From the NCBI GenBank assembly GCA_961205875.1, contig OY540812.1, positions 30,203,098 to 30,267,097 of the forward strand: a stretch of DNA of 64,000 nucleotides. The letters run 5' to 3'. The notes below the pieces were generated by a model, which saw nothing but the letters and a program-made list of their open reading frames with translations, did not search any database and was not told the origin of the DNA. The stretch is from Sialis fuliginosa. Lineage: Eukaryota; Arthropoda; Insecta; Megaloptera; Sialidae. Made by a program: the position numbers and the translations under genes. Of this stretch, positions 36,101 through 44,457 are shown one piece after another. Within the stretch, counting starts at the first letter, position 1, and each line of letters starts with the position of its first letter.

Positions 36101-37005
36101 CATTTGTATCCGTATTTATATGAAGCACCAAAGGATAAAAACCGTAAACTTAAAAAATGGACTAAACGTTCCCTATATCCAGCTGTGAAGGAAATACAAG
36201 TGGAAAAGTGTGAGACAAAGCAATCGTGCTGCCTGTAATTGTCTCTTTCTGCATTGCGTGTGTATACATCTACAGAAAAGAGACAGGTATTGGCTGCACA
36301 GTCGCTTTATCTCTTTCTAGAGAGTGGTCAATTTCATATACATATATATAATGTATTTGTTATTATATAATGTATATATATTTTTTATTATATTATAATG
36401 CATAATTTTTAAAGTTTCTTTATTATATAATTATGTTTATTGTTCAAGAATAAATAGTTTATTTTATACCCCGTTTTTCTTCACATCAAAATTATTTTTC
36501 TTCGAGTCAGCATCAACACAATTTTGGTAATCCTACATTATACATTCAGCAGATATTGTCACTGTCAATATTGATAATTGTACCTCTATACTTCACTTTT
36601 ACCATTAGTTCTTTTAATTATAGTACCTATGAAATTAATTTTTCTATAATATTACATACCTCTGACAGTCGTACTGGCCCGGCAACAAGATACAACTGTT
36701 CAATAACTATCATCCATGGCGCAGATCGTATCTGCGATACAGGTATTTGTAATTTCACTTTACCGATGAACCCTGCACGCACTTCAATCGGTAAGCCTAT
36801 GTGGCGTAAAGCATCTTTTCTTAAAGGTAAATTTTCTAGTTCTACTTCACCTATTAAAATGTTAGCCGATTTAATAACCAGTAATTTGGAAATTTAAATA
36901 TCATTTACCTGATAATAAAGCGATACTAAGTTGGTCTGTGTTTAAATTTTCTACATACTTCCCCAAATAGTTATTGAGGACCCACGCGACTAGATTTTCT
37001 AACAT
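3073..37005 (-). CDS. Vps13D: VPS13D, bridge-like lipid transfer protein (complete, 49 coding exons)
   Basis: The ATG is at 37003-37005 ([18 protein letters not shown], the classic VPS13 chorein start) and the stop at 3073-3075. I joined 49 exons; every junction is GT-AG, phases are continuous and the total is about 12,708 nt (about 4,235 aa; human VPS13D is about 4,390). The UBA domain and the ricin-B-like trefoil separate VPS13D from VPS13A/B/C. From the family: VPS13D forms a hydrophobic groove that moves phospholipids in bulk between ER and mitochondria or peroxisomes. It is recruited by Miro through the VAB region and by VAP through an FFAT-type motif, and it is needed for mitochondrial morphology and clearance. 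No frameshift, stop or missing block was seen, so the gene looks functional. Exon groups are given in the following entries. Introns range from about 60 nt to 2.8 kb, the longer ones carrying repeats. Confidence 0.95.
3406..3643. repeat. Hairpin MITE in VPS13D intron 48, about 240 bp
   Basis: The left arm AACTGTCGAGTTAAAACTTT... and the right arm ...AAAGTTTTAACTCGACAGTT are near-perfect reverse complements. Pairing continues through GTTGAGTGTCCCCC / GGGGGACACTCAAC and GGAAAGTGTC / GACACTTCC. Arms are about 75-100 nt. There is no coding content. The target-site duplication could not be defined because the flanks are AT-rich. Confidence 0.85.
4391..4518. repeat. Perfect 64-bp tandem duplication
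   Basis: The 64-base segment starting TTCTGACTTGATAAAAATAA at 4391 is repeated from 4455 essentially without change, including its internal A-run. It lies in the VPS13D intron between exons 47 and 48. The identity of the copies suggests a recent replication-slippage event or an assembly artefact. Confidence 0.85.
5655..7437. mobile_element. 1.8 kb foldback element (Tc1/mariner-like termini) in VPS13D intron 46
   Basis: Sequence from 5655 to about 6350 reappears as its reverse complement from about 6745 to 7437. The same short peptide can be read from both arms on opposite strands (from 5764 on minus and from 7328 on plus), which exposes the symmetry. Termini read ACTCATCCAAACAATTAAAG with mirrored TAATTGTTTGGATGAGT. 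TA dinucleotides at 5653-5654 and 7438-7439 could be a TA target duplication, as in the Tc1/mariner superfamily. The centre (about 6350-6745) is unique and contains another copy of the terminal motif CCTTTAATTGTTT (6720-6732), hinting at nested assembly. No transposase is visible. Confidence 0.85.
9178..9262. repeat. Compact 85-bp hairpin
   Basis: TTAACCCCTTGACCACAC is mirrored by GTGTGGTCAAGAGGTTAA, with an inner GACGCAC / GTGCGTC pair. It lies in the VPS13D intron between exons 40 and 41. It could be a very short MITE; the transcript in either orientation would fold. Confidence 0.75.
9360..9860. repeat. Copy of the dispersed 'ACATAGAACTCTGGAACTAT' hairpin family
   Basis: The segment from about 9368 (GGTGATATAATACTTTGGAAC) through the 'CCCGTTAAGTAAA' block matches a family whose best copy is 41505-41870. 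Other arms lie at 11860-12660, 24440-24910 and 27670-28240. It fills most of the intron between VPS13D exons 40 and 41. It is diverged and non-coding. Confidence 0.6.
10129..10771 (-). CDS. Vps13D: VPS13D exons 39-40: linker and ricin-B-like beta-trefoil
   Basis: Exon 39 (10566-10771) and exon 40 (10129-10508) encode residues about 3375-3569. Exon 40 contains the trefoil repeats: '[18 protein letters not shown]' with a 'QLWRM' (QxW) motif, '[10 protein letters not shown]', and '[21 protein letters not shown]'. QxW-type motifs are the hallmark of ricin-B/R-type trefoils, and this domain is specific to VPS13D. Here it is a structural domain of a lipid-transfer protein and has nothing to do with toxicity. 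A Pro-rich loop (PPRPPQQP) sits between the first two lobes. Exon 40 is visibly richer in G+C than its surroundings. Confidence 0.88.
10870..11135. repeat. Minisatellite, about 33-36 bp unit, in VPS13D intron 38
   Basis: The unit is approximately TGTTTTGTCATAAAAACTGT followed by CCATATTTTA, repeated about seven times with drift; isolated units recur at about 11285-11335. The open frames seen here on the plus strand (with repeating [14 protein letters not shown] peptides) are products of the repeat and not genes. Confidence 0.85.
11449..18907 (-). CDS. Vps13D: VPS13D exons 31-38: WEPxIEPW block and six-repeat VAB (SHR-BD) region
   Basis: Exons 18651-18907, 18208-18596, 18000-18142, 15076-15229, 14592-15016, 14354-14533, 12689-13129 and 11449-11772 encode residues about 2604-3374. 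Exon 31 ends in '[10 protein letters not shown]', a family signature. Six VAB-type modules with an Asn-centred strand are visible: '[13 protein letters not shown]', '[13 protein letters not shown]', '[15 protein letters not shown]', '[13 protein letters not shown]', '[13 protein letters not shown]' and '[13 protein letters not shown]'. In the family this beta-propeller-like region binds Pro-x-Pro adaptor motifs; in VPS13D it recognises Miro on mitochondria and peroxisomes. The intron between exons 33 and 34 (15230-17999, about 2.8 kb) is the longest and carries a 1 kb foldback. Confidence 0.93.
11860..12660. repeat. Nested repeats in VPS13D intron 37
   Basis: Arms of the 'ACATAGAACTCTGGAACTAT' family lie at about 11860-12010 (forward) and about 12330-12490 (reverse). 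A second reverse arm lies at about 12540-12660. A different hairpin element (12017-12317) has inserted between the first two arms. There is no coding sequence between exon 38 (ends 11772) and exon 37 (starts 12689). Confidence 0.7.
12017..12317. mobile_element. 301-bp MITE inserted inside an older hairpin element
   Basis: Termini TAGACTATTGAATATACCGG and mirrored CCAGTAAATTCAATAGCCTA, followed inward by AAAATAAGGGGTA / TACCCCTTATTTT and long pairing (GTCTGTTTGG, GATAAAATCA). Flanking TAA at 12014-12016 and 12318-12320 could be a 3-bp target duplication, but the flanks are AT-rich, so it is tentative. It splits a copy of another repeat family, so it is younger. Confidence 0.8.
13386..14195. 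repeat. Two adjacent dispersed-repeat copies in VPS13D intron 36
   Basis: At 13386-13890 lies a copy that starts with a GGTCAAGTGCGTGTTAGGCA head and ends with a GACAGAGTAAAACTATAAGA tail and a GGAACCTTAAAAAG end. At about 13931-14190 lies a shorter copy with a GGGCAAGACATACACGGGTG head and a GACAAAGTGAGATTAACAGG tail. Full relatives lie at 33826-34582, 50752-51549 and 57355-58250. This is a moderately repeated insect-type family with GGGTTCC near the head and GGAACCC at the tail; I cannot assign its class. Confidence 0.65.
15230..17999. other. Longest VPS13D intron (between exons 33 and 34)
   Basis: About 2.8 kb without coding sequence; phase is 0 on both sides and the protein is continuous across it. 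It holds a twofold direct repeat at about 15345-15455 (ATGGGACTTTYTTATAYGTA with CAGTG, about 70 bp apart). An inverted partner of that block lies at about 15740-15775. The 1 kb foldback at 16914-17923 ends only about 75 nt above exon 33. Confidence 0.8.
16914..17923. mobile_element. 1.0 kb foldback element
   Basis: The terminus CTGGGGAAAAATTCACAAGG is mirrored by CCTTGCGAATTTTTCCCCAG. Arms of about 280 nt pair with few mismatches (16914-17190 with 17645-17923), including the block TTGGTACCTTATTTATAAAG. The central 450 bp is unique, with no recognisable protein. The target duplication is unclear. Confidence 0.85.
19061..19233 (-). CDS. Vps13D: VPS13D exon 30: UBA domain
   Basis: One exon encodes residues about 2546-2603. 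It reads '[18 protein letters not shown]', then '[14 protein letters not shown]', which is a textbook three-helix UBA fold: the LGF loop of helix 1, a Cys/Ala-rich helix 2 and a 'DAALWL' helix 3. Among VPS13 paralogues only VPS13D carries a UBA, so this exon is the main identity marker. In flies the UBA region is reported to matter for mitochondrial size and clearance. The domain sits alone on a single exon. Confidence 0.95.
19334..25138 (-). CDS. Vps13D: VPS13D exons 16-29: second half of the rod
   Basis: Exons 24928-25138, 24121-24400, 23925-24061, 23510-23863, 22912-23068, 22511-22799, 22274-22451, 22026-22212, 21720-21965, 21096-21271, 20730-21037, 20078-20369, 19538-19708 and 19334-19466 encode residues about 1506-2545. 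RBG-type strands continue, for example '[23 protein letters not shown]' in exon 23, which parallels exon 15 and shows the internal repetition of the rod. Exon 19 (residues about 1716-1833) holds a Ser/Pro-rich exposed insert. Exon 26 has the '[23 protein letters not shown]' type strand pair. The exon 26 donor (about 20728-20729) is only about 10 nt from the tail of an inserted retroelement (20412-20719). Confidence 0.92.
20412..20719 (+). mobile_element. SINE/RTE-like retroelement fragment next to the exon 26 donor
   Basis: The head is TAGCTGTTACCCGCGACTTT then GTTCGCG. The middle is 'TGCCAAATTTCATCAAGATC' then GGTTCAGC. The tail is AGACATTTTCGCATTTATAA followed by an (ATA)n run. This layout is common in lepidopteran and other insect genomes as short retroelements or RTE 3' ends (recalled pattern). 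A partial relative lies at about 62400-62535. It lies in the intron after exon 26 and ends about 10 nt from that exon's splice donor. Confidence 0.7.
21375..21650. repeat. Minisatellite in VPS13D intron 24
   Basis: Irregular units of about 30-40 bp built on 'ATAGAAATATCCCAGAATGT' and 'ATAATGGGACAT' recur about eight times. The minus-strand open frame across it is a by-product of the repetition. Confidence 0.75.
23190..23440. repeat. Imperfect tandem repeat ('CCTGACTATTCC'-type) in VPS13D intron 19
   Basis: Repeated blocks 'CCATATATTCTAAATTCCC' and 'CCAGAATTTTTAGTAAATTCC' with variants occupy the intron between exons 20 and 19. Similar 'TTCCCTGACTTT' repeats are common in insect introns. No coding content. 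Confidence 0.7.
24440..24910. repeat. Three truncated copies of the 'ACATAGAACTCTGGAACTAT' family
   Basis: Similar blocks begin at about 24445, 24625 and 24790, in the same orientation. Each carries 'ACTATAAA.CACA.GAACTTC', 'TAGTCTAGTTT' and 'CAAATCATT.CGAT' motifs. They lie in the intron between exons 17 and 16. Confidence 0.6.
25310..25985. repeat. Diverged tandem repeat, about 190-210 bp unit, in VPS13D intron 15
   Basis: Three to four units recur, each with 'TTTAAAGCTTGAAA.TTCA', a T-rich tract, 'AAGTTATTCA..TTAAC' and 'CTCACTCGATGAAAAA'. Related sequence is seen at 4010-4200, 18950-19020, 26650-27110 and 45590-45720, so the unit is a dispersed family that expanded here. Confidence 0.65.
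26000..32701 (-). CDS. Vps13D: VPS13D exons 6-15: first half of the lipid-channel rod
   Basis: Exons 32357-32701, 31141-31445, 30289-30974, 29102-29837, 28884-29041, 28324-28806, 27386-27640, 27162-27330, 26331-26549 and 26000-26269 encode residues about 298-1505. The sequence alternates hydrophobic and polar residues as expected of the repeating beta-groove (RBG) rod. Repeated 'P.I.VA.LG.I.I' type strands occur, for example '[21 protein letters not shown]' opening exon 15. An acidic, Ser/Thr-Pro-rich insert at the exon 8/9 junction (SEDDD followed by NFQTPCS, residues about 739-750) resembles a phospho-FFAT VAP-binding motif. The insert at residues about 980-1040 (exon 10) is Ser/Pro-rich and probably an exposed loop. 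Confidence 0.92.
27670..28240. repeat. Copies of the 'ACATAGAAC' family, one interrupted by foreign sequence
   Basis: Arms at about 27675-27800 and 27830-27905 belong to the dispersed family. The second is cut at about 27905 by about 260 bp of unrelated, less AT-rich sequence and resumes at about 28170 (TAGTCTAGTTTTACATATTA). The inserted piece includes GGGTGTAGAGTAGGTGGTGG near its start and GCGCACGCTGCGAA at its end; I do not recognise it. It lies in the intron between exons 12 and 11. Confidence 0.6.
31457..32330 (+). mobile_element. Degenerate pogo/Tigger-like DNA transposon fragment in VPS13D intron 6
   Basis: The flanks pair as inverted repeats: GGAGTGAGTGGGGTGTAATC on the left and TAATTACCCCACTTTCTCCT on the right. 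Between them, on the plus strand at about 31990-32108, conceptual translation in shifting frames gives '[10 protein letters not shown]' with a stop and, in another frame, '[15 protein letters not shown]' before a stop. That is the Cys-rich C-terminal tail seen on many insect pogo/Tigger-type DDE transposases (recalled pattern). Frameshifts and stops mean it is dead; the catalytic core is absent. Confidence 0.6.
33100..37005 (-). CDS. Vps13D: VPS13D exons 1-5: chorein N-terminal region
   Basis: Exons 36909-37005, 36660-36850, 35583-35765, 33332-33583 and 33100-33267 encode residues 1-297. Visible family landmarks are the amphipathic start ([17 protein letters not shown]), '[17 protein letters not shown]' near residue 33, 'GKVKLQIP', '[14 protein letters not shown]', then '[13 protein letters not shown]' opening exon 4 (residue 158), which is near-invariant in VPS13 N-termini. 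This end inserts at the ER donor membrane and opens the lipid groove. The intron between exons 2 and 3 is about 0.9 kb; that between exons 3 and 4 is about 2 kb and holds nested repeats (33620-34880 and 35041-35180). Confidence 0.93.
33620..34880. mobile_element. Composite: hairpin element interrupted by a dispersed repeat
   Basis: The outer arms (about 33620-33822 and about 34583-34880) match the element at 1665-2130: 'CAGTTTTTGCCGATATCTTG', TTTCAACTTTACGACA and GAATTTATTAAAATT blocks. Between them, at about 33826-34582, sits a copy of the 'GGCCAAGTGCGTGTTGGGCA' family with its GGACGGACGGACATGGCGAA tail. The nesting gives relative ages: the outer hairpin is older. It lies in the intron between VPS13D exons 4 and 3. 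Confidence 0.7.
35041..35180. repeat. Dispersed repeat with (CTGA)n head
   Basis: Starts with CACTGACTGACTGACTGACT, then 'CATCAACGCCCAACCCAAAC', and runs into 'TTCAAAATTTAACCCTTATA'. This motif order is common in insect genomes as a short interspersed repeat (recalled). No coding content. Confidence 0.55.
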
Positions 37006-37603
37006 TGTTATAAAAATTTAATTTTAATAAATGTATTTAATACTGTAAACAAATAAAGAAAAAATATTAGGTTATATTTTATTTTCAACACGTACATATC
37101 TAATTGTTATATTGTATGTCGATGTTGAAAACTCCTTGTATACTTGTTAATTATAATTACCTTATATATTTTATATTATCCAAATCATATCAAATTAATT
37201 ATAAGTTCATATTCTTTCTTTTTGACGTTTTTGATCAAACGTTCTTAGCTGTCAAATATGAACTCATGTACTCAAAATAAATCTTGCGTAATTTTACAGA
37301 GTTCTACATTATCTTTATAACAAAGTCGTAATAAAATGAATTTATTAGAAGATTAATATTTTTAGAAAGCTTATTAATTAAATAATTAACATTAAAATAA
37401 CTACTGGTGTTAAAAATTCAATCTGTACAAAGGAAAAGTTTTAACTAAAAAAATTCAATTCATTTTGACAGTTCACTGCCACTGCGTTCAAATAACTTGT
37501 GTTAAAATACAAGATAGGTTATTATTTAAACCGATCTGTTATGTCGGTTGCATAATTTGACAATTTACTGTGTTCAAATAACTTTTGTTAAAAATAAAAT
37601 GTA

Positions 37604-40600
37604 ATTGAGTCATTCCATTTATAATCATCAAATTTATTAAAATATAGAAGTTGCACCATTTTTAATTTTGATAAAAGTTTAATCAGTTGTTATTATACTT
37701 ATTAGATAGCAGAAACTGTACTTAGAAAAATTTTAATGGCCATAGTTCGGGGGTGGTGACCGTTTTACCCTCTTAAGATATGAAGATTTCGTCGATTTTC
37801 TACGTTTTTTTAACTCGCTATAGCACGCGTTCTAATAAAGCAATTACAACGAGCTTAATGTCATTTGAAAGACTAAAGAATCTAGTTTCAATTGATCTAG
37901 CACAATTTAAAGTTTAAATTATTTTTTTTGTAGATAGAGGCTTTTCAAATTTATTAATAAAATTGTCATTTTTTCTATTTTTCGAAATTTATTGTGGCTC
38001 TAAGGTTAAACTGAGAAAGCTATAATTATGTGTAAGTTATGTTCATTTATAGTACTCAGTACCCACAAAAAATCAGCTTGATTGATGCACATCTTTTATT
38101 AAAAAAATTTAGTTAAACATCGCAAAAATCACGAAAACACCAAAATCAGCTGTTTTCAAAGCAAAAAAAAGTTATGTGGGGGACGAGATAAAATTCTGAA
38201 TTTTTTTTTACAAATGCTCTAAATAGTTATCTTTGAAGGCCTTATAGATTCGTTTTGTTATTTTCATTTTTATAGCAACCAGAATTTTTTTTAAATTTAA
38301 AAAAATACGAAAACTTCAAAAACGGTTATTTCTAAACATAATACAAAAATATGTTGGGCACGAGATAGAATTCTGAATTTTTTTTTACAAATGCTCTTAA
38401 TAGTTATCTTTGAAGGCCTTATAGATTCGTTTTGTTATTTTTATTTTCATAGCAACCAGAATTTTTTTTAAATTTAAAAAAATACGAAAACTTCAAAAAC
38501 GGTTATTTTTAAACATAATACAAAAATATGTTGGGCACGAGATAGAACTTTGAATTTTTTTTTAGAATTGCTTTAAGTAATTAACTTTAAAGGCCTTATA
38601 GATTCGTTTTGTTATTTTCATTTTTCTAGTCACCAGACTTATTTAAAATCCTTAAAAGTGTGAAAACACTAAAATCATGTATTTTCGAAAATAAACAAAA
38701 AAAAATTATGTGGGGTAAAAAATAAAATCCAGTTGTTTTTAACAGATATCTTAATTAATTTTTTTAACGGTCAATTGGTTTTTGATGTTATTTTAATTTT
38801 CTACCCTCTAAAAAATGAAACCGCACCTAATAATGCGATTATATGAATCGCTTTTTCTTAATATTTATTTCTTATTCTTAGGATATTTAAAAAAACTCAG
38901 ATATTGTACTAATCAACACTAAAGAGAATCTAAATTAACTAATCTTACACTTAATAATAGTATTTACTACTTCGGATTGAGTTTAATATTTTTTCAACTT
39001 TTTGATCAATTTCATTTTTTCTCTTTGATAGGTAAAGGTAGTTTTTTAATTACAACAGGAGATTCATTCAAAACAGCACACACTTGTTTGATTTTTAAAA
39101 TACAGTGTTCAAATATTTCATCCCTGATATAGTAAATAATGAATTTTTTGGACATCACGACAATATTCATAATGAAAAGAAATATTTATAAAATACATAT
39201 AATATTAAACCTTTCACAGAAGAATAATAAGTATACTTCAAAATCAATTTAACAATTAATTTATTTGTATGCTTTAACATCATAAATATAATAATAATAA
39301 TATAACACATAATTTGTTTTTGTTTATTTTCGAAAATACATGATTTTGGAGTTTTTACACTTTTAAGAATTTTAAAAAAGTCTGGTGACTTGAAAAATGA
39401 AAATAACAAGAAAAAGCCAATTGGCCTTTAAAGTTAATTACTTAAAGCAATTATAAAAAAAATTCAAAATTCTATCTCGTGCCCAACATATTTTTGTATT
39501 GTTTAAAAAATAGCCGTTTTTGAAGTTTTCGTATTTTTTAAAATTTAAATAAAAAATTCTGGTTGCTATAAAAATGAAAATAACAAAACGAATCTATAAG
39601 GCCTTTAAAGTTAATTACTTAAAGCAATTATAAAAAAAAATTCAAAGTTCTATCTCGTGCCCAACATATTTTTGTATTGTTTAAAAAATAGCCGTTTTTG
39701 AAGTTTTCGTATTTTTTAAAATTTAAATAAAAAATTCTGGTTGCTATAAAAATGAAAATAACAAAACGAATCTATAAGGCCTTTAAAGTTAATTACTTAA
39801 AGCAATTATAAAAAAAAATTCAAAGTTCTATCTCGTGCCCAACATATTTTTGTATTGTTTAAAAAATAGCCGTTTTTGAAGTTTTCGTATTTTTTCAAAT
39901 TTAAAAAAAATTCTGGTTGCTATAAAAATAAAAATAACAAAACGAATCTATAAGGCCTTCAAAGATAACTATTAAGAGCATTTGTAAAAAAAAATTCAGA
40001 ATTCTATCTCGTGCCCAACATATTTTTGTATTATGTTTAGAAATAACCGTTTTTGAAGTTTTCGTATTTTTTTAAATTTAAAAAAAATTCTGGTTGCTAT
40101 AAAAATGAAAATAACAAAACGAATCTATAAGGCCTTCAAAGATAACTATTTAGAGCATTTGTAAAAAAAAATTCAGAATTCTATCTCGTGCCCAACATAT
40201 TTTGTATTATGTTTAAAAATAACCGTTTTTGAAGTTTTCGTATTTTTTTAAATTTAAAAAAAAATTCTGGTTGCTATAAAAATGAAAATAACAAAACGAA
40301 TCTATAAGCCCTTCAAAGATAACTATTTAGAGCATTTGTAAAAAAAAATTCAGAATTTTATCTCGTCCCCCACATAACTTTTTTTTGCTTCGAAAACAGC
40401 TGATTTTGGTGTTTTCGTGATTTTTGCGATATTTAACTAAATTTTTTTAATAAAAGATGTGCATCAATCAAGCTGATTTTTTGTGGGTACTGAGTACTAT
40501 AAATGAACATAACTTACACATAATTATAGCTTTCTCAGTTTAACCTTAGAGCCACAATAAATTTCGAAAAATAAAAAAATGACAATTTTATTAATAAATT

Positions 40601-40935
40601 TGAAAAGCCTCTATCTACAAAAAAAATAATTTAAACTTTAAATTGTGCTAGATCAATTGAAACTAGATTCTTTAGTCTTTCAAATGACATTAAGCTCGTT
40701 GTAATTGCTTTATTAGAACGCGTGCTATAGCGAGTTAAAAAAACGTAGAAAATCGACGAAATCTTCATATCTTAAGAGGGTAAAACGGTCACCACCCCCG
40801 AACTATGGCCATTAAAATTTTTCTAAGTACAGTTTCTGCTATCTAATAAGTATAATAACAACTGATTAAACTTTCATCAAAATTAAAAATGGTGCAACTT
40901 CAGCACCTTGATGATTTTATATGGAATGACCCAAT
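37604..40935. mobile_element. 3.3 kb foldback element with internal 178-bp tandem array
   Basis: Ends are ATTGAGTCATTCCATTTATA at 37604 and mirrored ATGGAATGACCCAAT ending at 40935, with TA on both outer sides (possible TA duplication). The left arm spans about 37604-38710 and the right arm about 39310-40935. They pair almost perfectly outside the array, for example TAGCACGCGTTCTAATAAAG in one and its complement in the other. Inside each arm is a tandem repeat containing TATCTCGTGCCCAACATA, about three units on the left and six on the right, with a 178-bp step (array marks at 39471, 39649, 39827, 40002, 40180 and 40358). The central 600 bp is unique. No protein of note. Confidence 0.88.
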
Positions 40936-41504
40936 TATTATATTATTTAAATAATTATTTTATATAGGTTGCCTATGTAAAAGGAATTATGCAAAAATTT
41001 TAAACCAGTGACGTCCTAAGAAATTATATACTGGAAAGTTTAATTATTGGATATAGGAGAATAAAAATATAAAGAAATATGTATGTATATAAATTTTATT
41101 ATATTATCAAAAAAAATATAAATAAACAAAATAATACAATATTTTCATTAATATCAACAATTTCATCTGTGTAATACCAGTGAAGTGTAAAACATTTAAT
41201 ATTTAGTTTATTTTTTAAAACATACGTTTTGAGCAACGCTATAAATTGTTTTATTGTATCATTCAACGATTTTTCTATTTTTAAAATGGATTAGATGGAT
41301 TATAAATAAAAAGTAAAATTCATAACGAGCAAGCATTTTTTTAAATTATGCAACGTTAAAATATTAATTGACAAAATGGTGCATGGAATTTTTTCTACCA
41401 GTCTCTTCTACTTATTCTCTAAACACACATCAGTCTAACAATGTAAATTGATAACGTTTCAAGCTACCAACGCCCTAAATAACAATACGATGAGTTTAAC
41501 ATCG

Positions 41505-41870
41505 GTTTTAGAAAAAAAAGAAGAAAATTTTTGTTTTTGATGACATAGAACTTCGGAACTATCAATCACAAAAACTTGAGAATGGTCTTAAAATATCCGT
41601 TGTCTAGTTTTATGTATTAAAATTTCAAATCGATTAGTTGAATCGTTTAGTAGTTATAGCCCTTTACGTAAAGTACAAAACAATACTGTCTATTTGCTCT
41701 TTGGATACAGGATTTCACTTAAAGAGCTGTAGTTTCTAAACGATTCATCGAATTGATTTGAAATTTGAATATGTAAAACTAGACTATATTATGAACATTT
41801 TAACACTAATCTGAAGTTTGTGTGATTTATAGTTTCAGAGTTTTATGTCACCAAACAGGAGATAAAAAAG
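41505..41870. repeat. Best-preserved copy of the 'ACATAGAACTCTGGAACTAT' hairpin family
   Basis: The left arm from about 41530 (TGACATAGAACTTCGGAACT) is mirrored by a right arm ending at about 41866 (GTTTCAGAGTTTTATGTCA). Inner blocks GTCTAGTTTTATGTATTAAA and AAATTTGAATATGTAAAACT also pair. It shows that the many single arms in VPS13D introns derive from a hairpin element of about 0.35 kb with an outer CTCCTGTTTGGTGACATA-like end. Confidence 0.75.
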
Positions 41871-44451
41871 GGAAAAAATGTACACTATTTAGATGAAAAA
41901 CTACACATATTTTTAACAATTGTCTAACTGTAACATTTACTATTTTATTAAAATGTAGACACCTATTTTTTTTAATGAGTTCTGATTTTTATTGTTACTG
42001 CCACTTTAGTATCTTTTAAATAACATTATTGTAAGAGCTGTTCTTAATTAAGTCAAATGGACTAAAAAGATCCAATATTTAAAAATTAGAATATACATAT
42101 CTCTTTAGTCAATTTAGCTTTGGAAGGGTATTTATTAATAATATTTCATATTAATTTGATAACGAGTTTCAATCATGAGCATAATTACAGTTTTATATTT
42201 AAACAAATAAAAGATAACATGCTTGTCGATTGAAGTAATTATAGTATTAAAAATAAATAAAAACGTACTTTTTCGTCGCTTCAGAACTATCTTTATTAAG
42301 CCTGTATTTCACTTATCAATTTTTCCATCAATTTTAAGTACATTTAATTGACAACTGAAAATCACATTTACACTTGACAATTTTAAGTTTGATTTTAATT
42401 AAGGTAATCAGGTAAAATCAAGATAACCTTGGTATAAAATAAAATAAAATTTGGCAACGTCGAGATTTTACTTTCTGTTACACATGCGTGACTCGTCTAT
42501 TCCCGATGACAGCTACTATTAATGTTTTGATTTGATAACTTATACTGTTAGCTGCACATGAATTTGTTATTTATTATAAGTTTATAATCAAGAAATAATT
42601 TTTATTATTCCTTGAAATTAAAATAACAATATATTCCGCGCATACGATTTTTAAATACCGCGCCAATTGTCTGTACTTTGCAGCATTGTCATAGCTCGTA
42701 CCGTGAAATTTTTTATCAAAACATAAGTTTTTATTTTACTTAGAACTTATAAATTTATAATACTCATTTAGGTCTCCTAAAAATTTCATAAATTTCTTGA
42801 TTTCCCTTCACATAAAATGATTTACTTTTTCGTTGAAAATCTGTTTAAAATGTCATAATTCCTATACTCGCAATGTTAAATTTTTTATTTTATTTTGACG
42901 ATATCTTAGCTCACAGATGGTCAATTATTTTAAGATTTTGAATGAAGCTTCTAATAACCTTTTTTTAGTTTTTTTTTTTTACAAAATTTGATCTTACTCT
43001 TGAATCTTTTAATTTCTCCAACAAATACCTTAAGCTCAATTTATTGTTAAAAATAGAACATGTTCTATTTTTCCGTCAATTTTTTAGTTTTAACGATTGC
43101 CAACTATTATTTTTACTGTAAAAGATTACTGATTTGCTAATTTGTGCTGATTTTGTTTTTTGATTATTATTCTACATAATTTCTCTGAGTTGGTATTACT
43201 GATTAAGTCAGAGAAATTGTTGAAAAAATTGATAAATGTAAAACGTTTCAAGATTACCAATTTTAAGCATTTCAATTTGGTGGAAAAATTGACAAATGTA
43301 ATAAGAGCTTTATACACCATTTTAGTTATTGTAAACGATAACTAAATCCATGTATTTCAATGTTTATTTACAATTACGAGGGTAGAATTCTTAATACTTT
43401 TTATTAAAAGTTAAAATGCTTTTTGTTGTATATTTAAAAAATAATTCACACAAAATTACTGTGGGTCAAGAAAATATAGGGACGAATTATTGAATCATTA
43501 ATACATATCTCATTTTAGTCGAAAAATAATTTGATTTTTTTTGGCCCGTTTAATTTTTGATTTGAGATATTTTAATAACAAAAATAAAGAAATATATTTG
43601 TATGATTTTATGTACAATATATTGAGAATCTGATGTCCTAACAATAATTTTTTTTATGAATATGAGGTTCATTTGCCAAAACAATTGAGTTAATTTTTTA
43701 ATCAATTCGATTTTATTCTATTTGGCATCTGAACAATGTATGAGAAGAGTTTTTTGAAATGTTGATTATATAAGTGATCTTTAAGTACTTTTACAATAGA
43801 AAGAGTGACAGCAAGCAGCCTAATTTCATATGAGACTAAAAAATATAAATTATGTTTAGTTCGCTCTGTCACATGCTTTATATGAAGTTAGCCTGCCAAC
43901 TGACACCGATATAAATACTGATCTAAAGAACCCAAACAGACCATAATTATTTAGTGTCAATATATTGAACAATTGACAGTAAATATTGAAAAGGTATATT
44001 AAAAAATAACCACCAATATTTTTTCAATAGATGCATTTATTTGTTTTCAGTAAATATGTATATTTAATAGTTGATAGTAAATATTGACAACATTTATTAT
44101 CAGTATATTGATTTATTGTCAAAATATTGAATGGTTGATGGTAAATATTGACAATATATATTTTGAAATATTGAATTGAGTTTTTTAAATATTGACAATA
44201 ATTGTTGATGGCCTGTTTTGGCTATAACAATATTATATTTTGGAATGGTTGTGTATTTTCTAAATTCTGTATCTTTTATACAATTTTTTATTCAGCTAAT
44301 AAATTATGTTGTAAATAATGTTTATAATAATTCTATGTTGTTAAGAAATCCATATAACAATAATTAAAAAGTTCTTGTATTATATTATAAGCTCAAAAAA
44401 CATTTAAGGCATTTGTTAATGAGTATTATTTCTATTAACGAATCCGTTTAA

Positions 44452-44457
44452 TTTATT
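44452..44457 (-). terminator. Candidate polyadenylation signal AATAAA of the coiled-coil gene
   Basis: AATAAA on the minus strand about 195 nt below the stop codon at 44653. The region is AT-rich, so chance occurrence is likely; it is only a candidate. Confidence 0.35.
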
